From: JBFMFH01 sp040752275
Lineage (GTDB): Bacteria; Acidobacteriota; Vicinamibacteria; Vicinamibacterales; JAKQTR01
Assembly (NCBI GenBank): GCA_040752275.1
Contig: JBFMFH010000101.1
Coordinates: 62,001 to 126,000 of the forward strand
Direction of reading: 5' to 3'
Length of the DNA: 64,000 bases
Positions 62,736-64,000 of the stretch are shown here, piece after piece. Within the stretch, counting starts at the first letter, position 1; every line of letters begins with the position of its first letter. Made by a program: the position numbers and the translations under genes. The notes below the pieces were generated by a model. The model made no database searches, was not told where the DNA came from, and worked only from the letters and a program-made list of their open reading frames with translations.

Positions 62736-63233
62736 ATGAACGCCATGTTGATGCCGGCGCTCTGGGGCGGGGTGACGATCGGCCTGCTCTCGGCCCTTCC
62801 CGTCGTGGGTGCCGGGAACTGTTGCTGCTGCCTGTGGGTGGTCAGCGGCGGCGTCGTCGCGGCCTACCTCCTGCAGGCGAACACGGCCGAGCCCGTCGCG
62901 CTCGGTGATGGAGCGCTGGCAGGGCTGCTCGCGGGCCTGTTTGGCGCAGTGGTTTACGCGGTGGTGTCCGTGCCGGTCACCCTCGTGACCGGACCGTTCC
63001 AGCAGCGGCTCTTCCGGGGGCTCACGGAGCGGCTCCAGGACGTTCCCGACAGCGTGCGGCAGGCGCTCGACGGCATCGGGACGTCGGAAGCCTCCGTCTT
63101 CGGTATGGTCACGGCCTTCGTGTTCATGCTGATCGCCGGCGCTGTCTTCGCCAGCCTGGGTGGTCTGCTCGGTGCCGTGTTCTTCAGAAAGAACCCCGAA
63201 TCCCGAATCCCGAATCCCGAACCCCGGCCGTAA
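62736..63233 (+). CDS. small membrane protein, unknown; tail encoded by a heptamer repeat
   Basis: 165 residues with about four hydrophobic helices (ALWGGVTIGLLSALPVVGAG, a CCCC cluster at 29-32, LAGLLAGLFGAVVYAVVSVP, FVFMLIAGAVFASLGGLLG). The last dozen residues, PESRIPNPEPRP, are read through a run of GAATCCC units, so the original end of the gene may have been extended by the repeat. A cytoplasmic amphipathic part (LTERLQDVPDSVRQALDGIG) lies between the helices. No function assigned. Confidence 0.7.
   Translation: MNAMLMPALWGGVTIGLLSALPVVGAGNCCCCLWVVSGGVVAAYLLQANTAEPVALGDGALAGLLAGLFGAVVYAVVSVPVTLVTGPFQQRLFRGLTERLQDVPDSVRQALDGIGTSEASVFGMVTAFVFMLIAGAVFASLGGLLGAVFFRKNPESRIPNPEPRP
63194..63227. 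repeat. GAATCCC heptamer repeat inside a coding region
   Basis: About four copies of GAATCCC and relatives at the 3' end of the membrane-protein gene. Because the unit is 7 bp, the reading frame shifts through it and gives a different peptide word for each copy. Same family as the intergenic runs elsewhere in the window. Confidence 0.8.
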
Positions 63234-63268
63234 AGCCCCGTCCGTCGCCGTCCGATACCTCCGACGTT

Positions 63269-64000
63269 GTGATTGCCGCCTCTCACATCTCCAAGAAATA
63301 CGGCCGCACCGTCGTCGTCGCCGACATGACCTTCGACGTGGCCGAGGGTGAGGTCCTGGGCTTCCTGGGCCCGAACGGCGCGGGGAAGACGACGACGATG
63401 CGTATGATCACCGGGTATCTGCCACCGTCGAGCGGCCGGGTGAGCATCGGCGGGTACGACATGTTCGACCACCCGATCGAGGCGAAGCGCCAGATCGGAT
63501 ACCTGCCGGAGAACCCGCCGGTCTACCCGGAAATGACCGTGCGCCGCTACTTGCGGTACGTGGCCGAACTGAAGGACGTTCCCAGCAGCCGCGTCCGATC
63601 CGCCGTCGACAGGGCGATCGAGCGGACCCAGTTGCAGGAAGTCGCCGGCCGGCGCATCGCCAAGCTCTCCAAGGGCTTCAAACAGCGGGTGGGGCTCGCC
63701 CAGGCCATCGTTCACGAACCGAAGGTGCTTATCCTCGACGAACCCACGTCGAGCCTCGATCCGAAACAGCGCGCCGAGGTCCGGGACTTGATCGCGGAGC
63801 TCAAGGGCCGACACACCGTCATCCTCTCCACGCACATCCTCCCCGAAGTCTCGGAGGTCGCAGACCGCGTCTTCATCCTGAACAGGGGAAAGGTCGTGGC
63901 CGTCGACAGCCCCTCGCGCCTCGGGGACCGCCTCCGGGCCAGGGAAGTCGTGACCGCCGAGTTCGGGGCGGCGGCCGGCGATGGCGTCGGCCAAACACCC
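63269..64000 (+). CDS. ABC transporter ATP-binding protein, 3' truncated by window edge
   Basis: 244 residues from a GTG to the right edge; the frame is still open. ATPase motifs in order: Walker A GFLGPNGAGKTTTMRMITG, Q-loop region RQIGYLPENPPVYPEMTV, signature LSKGFKQRVGLAQAIVH, Walker B VLILDEPTSSLDPKQRAE, and switch histidine LSTHILPEVSEVADRV. Relatives include GldA-type and ABC-2 exporters; the permease probably lies beyond the edge. It begins 35 bp after the membrane-protein gene. Confidence 0.9.
   Translation, partial: MIAASHISKKYGRTVVVADMTFDVAEGEVLGFLGPNGAGKTTTMRMITGYLPPSSGRVSIGGYDMFDHPIEAKRQIGYLPENPPVYPEMTVRRYLRYVAELKDVPSSRVRSAVDRAIERTQLQEVAGRRIAKLSKGFKQRVGLAQAIVHEPKVLILDEPTSSLDPKQRAEVRDLIAELKGRHTVILSTHILPEVSEVADRVFILNRGKVVAVDSPSRLGDRLRAREVVTAEFGAAAGDGVGQTP

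Noticed and set aside
62954..63994. 346-codon minus-strand frame at the right edge
   Set aside because: Antisense to the membrane protein and to an ABC ATPase with Walker A, signature and Walker B motifs.

Overview
The window is a 64 kb piece of a high-GC bacterial chromosome, densely coded on both strands. The best lineage guess is Acidobacteriota, probably the Vicinamibacteria. This is an inference from a von Willebrand A protein of the type named after Acidobacteria (57583-58704), a very large Asp-box propeller protein (4210-7371), a bacterial myo-inositol-phosphate synthase, a menaquinone operon, and intergenic tandem repeats with a 7 bp unit. I saw no rRNA, tRNA, insertion sequence, phage gene or CRISPR array.

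Layout. 1-1591: end of serA and complete serC (serine synthesis). 1609-7371: a MASE1/PAS hybrid histidine kinase, divergent from a secreted Asp-box propeller protein. 7484-13179 (minus strand): ornithine carbamoyltransferase, carbamate kinase, an aspartate-carbamoyltransferase-like enzyme, ornithine aminotransferase and a cyclic-2,3-diphosphoglycerate-synthetase-like P-loop protein, all handling carbamoyl phosphate, ornithine or an unknown substrate. 13355-19798 (plus): overlapping menaquinone operon menF-D-H-B-A-E without menC, facing a hotdog thioesterase that is a candidate for the DHNA-CoA thioesterase step. 20292-24321 (minus): a PcnB/CCA-adding enzyme and DNA polymerase I.

24381-52879 is mostly a large exopolysaccharide/capsule region. 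It holds a NodB-like protein, a DUF4091 glycosidase-like lipoprotein, a 2H phosphoesterase coupled to an asparagine-synthase-like enzyme, three FemAB/CelD-type acyltransferases, a polysaccharide deacetylase, GT2 and GT4 glycosyltransferases, a flippase, a GT39-type membrane glycosyltransferase and an O-antigen ligase-type polymerase. The export and assembly core lies at 47034-52879: export protein, outer-membrane barrel, Wzz-type chain-length protein, BY-kinase and phosphoglycosyl transferase. A 419 bp non-coding stretch (46615-47033) separates the divergent minus-strand glycosyltransferase operon from this core and carries a good sigma-54-like -24/-12 element. The gene set resembles exosortase-associated polysaccharide loci, but no exosortase is in the window. 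A small protein (46171-46614) has a carboxy-terminal tail resembling a sorting signal.

52956-55945: a Spy/CpxP-like periplasmic protein divergent from an OmpR-type regulator and its sensor kinase; the periplasmic protein and the sensor both carry Gly/Pro/Arg-rich tracts. 56120-57456: a zinc-ribbon GNAT acetyltransferase and a ZIP metal transporter. 57583-60618 (minus): a TonB-type protein with an N-terminal helix-turn-helix-like segment, a membrane protein and the VWA protein. 60835-64000: a methyltransferase-like protein, inositol-phosphate synthase, a small membrane protein and the start of an ABC transporter ATPase that runs off the right edge.

The least ordinary items are the carbamoyl-phosphate cluster with its divergent ATCase-like enzyme, the sigma-54 element and sorting-like protein in the polysaccharide locus, the Spy/two-component module with an 11-bp-spaced direct repeat, the paired palindromes at 20224-20288, the HTH-TonB arrangement, and two families of 7-bp-unit repeats that form long inverted pairs.
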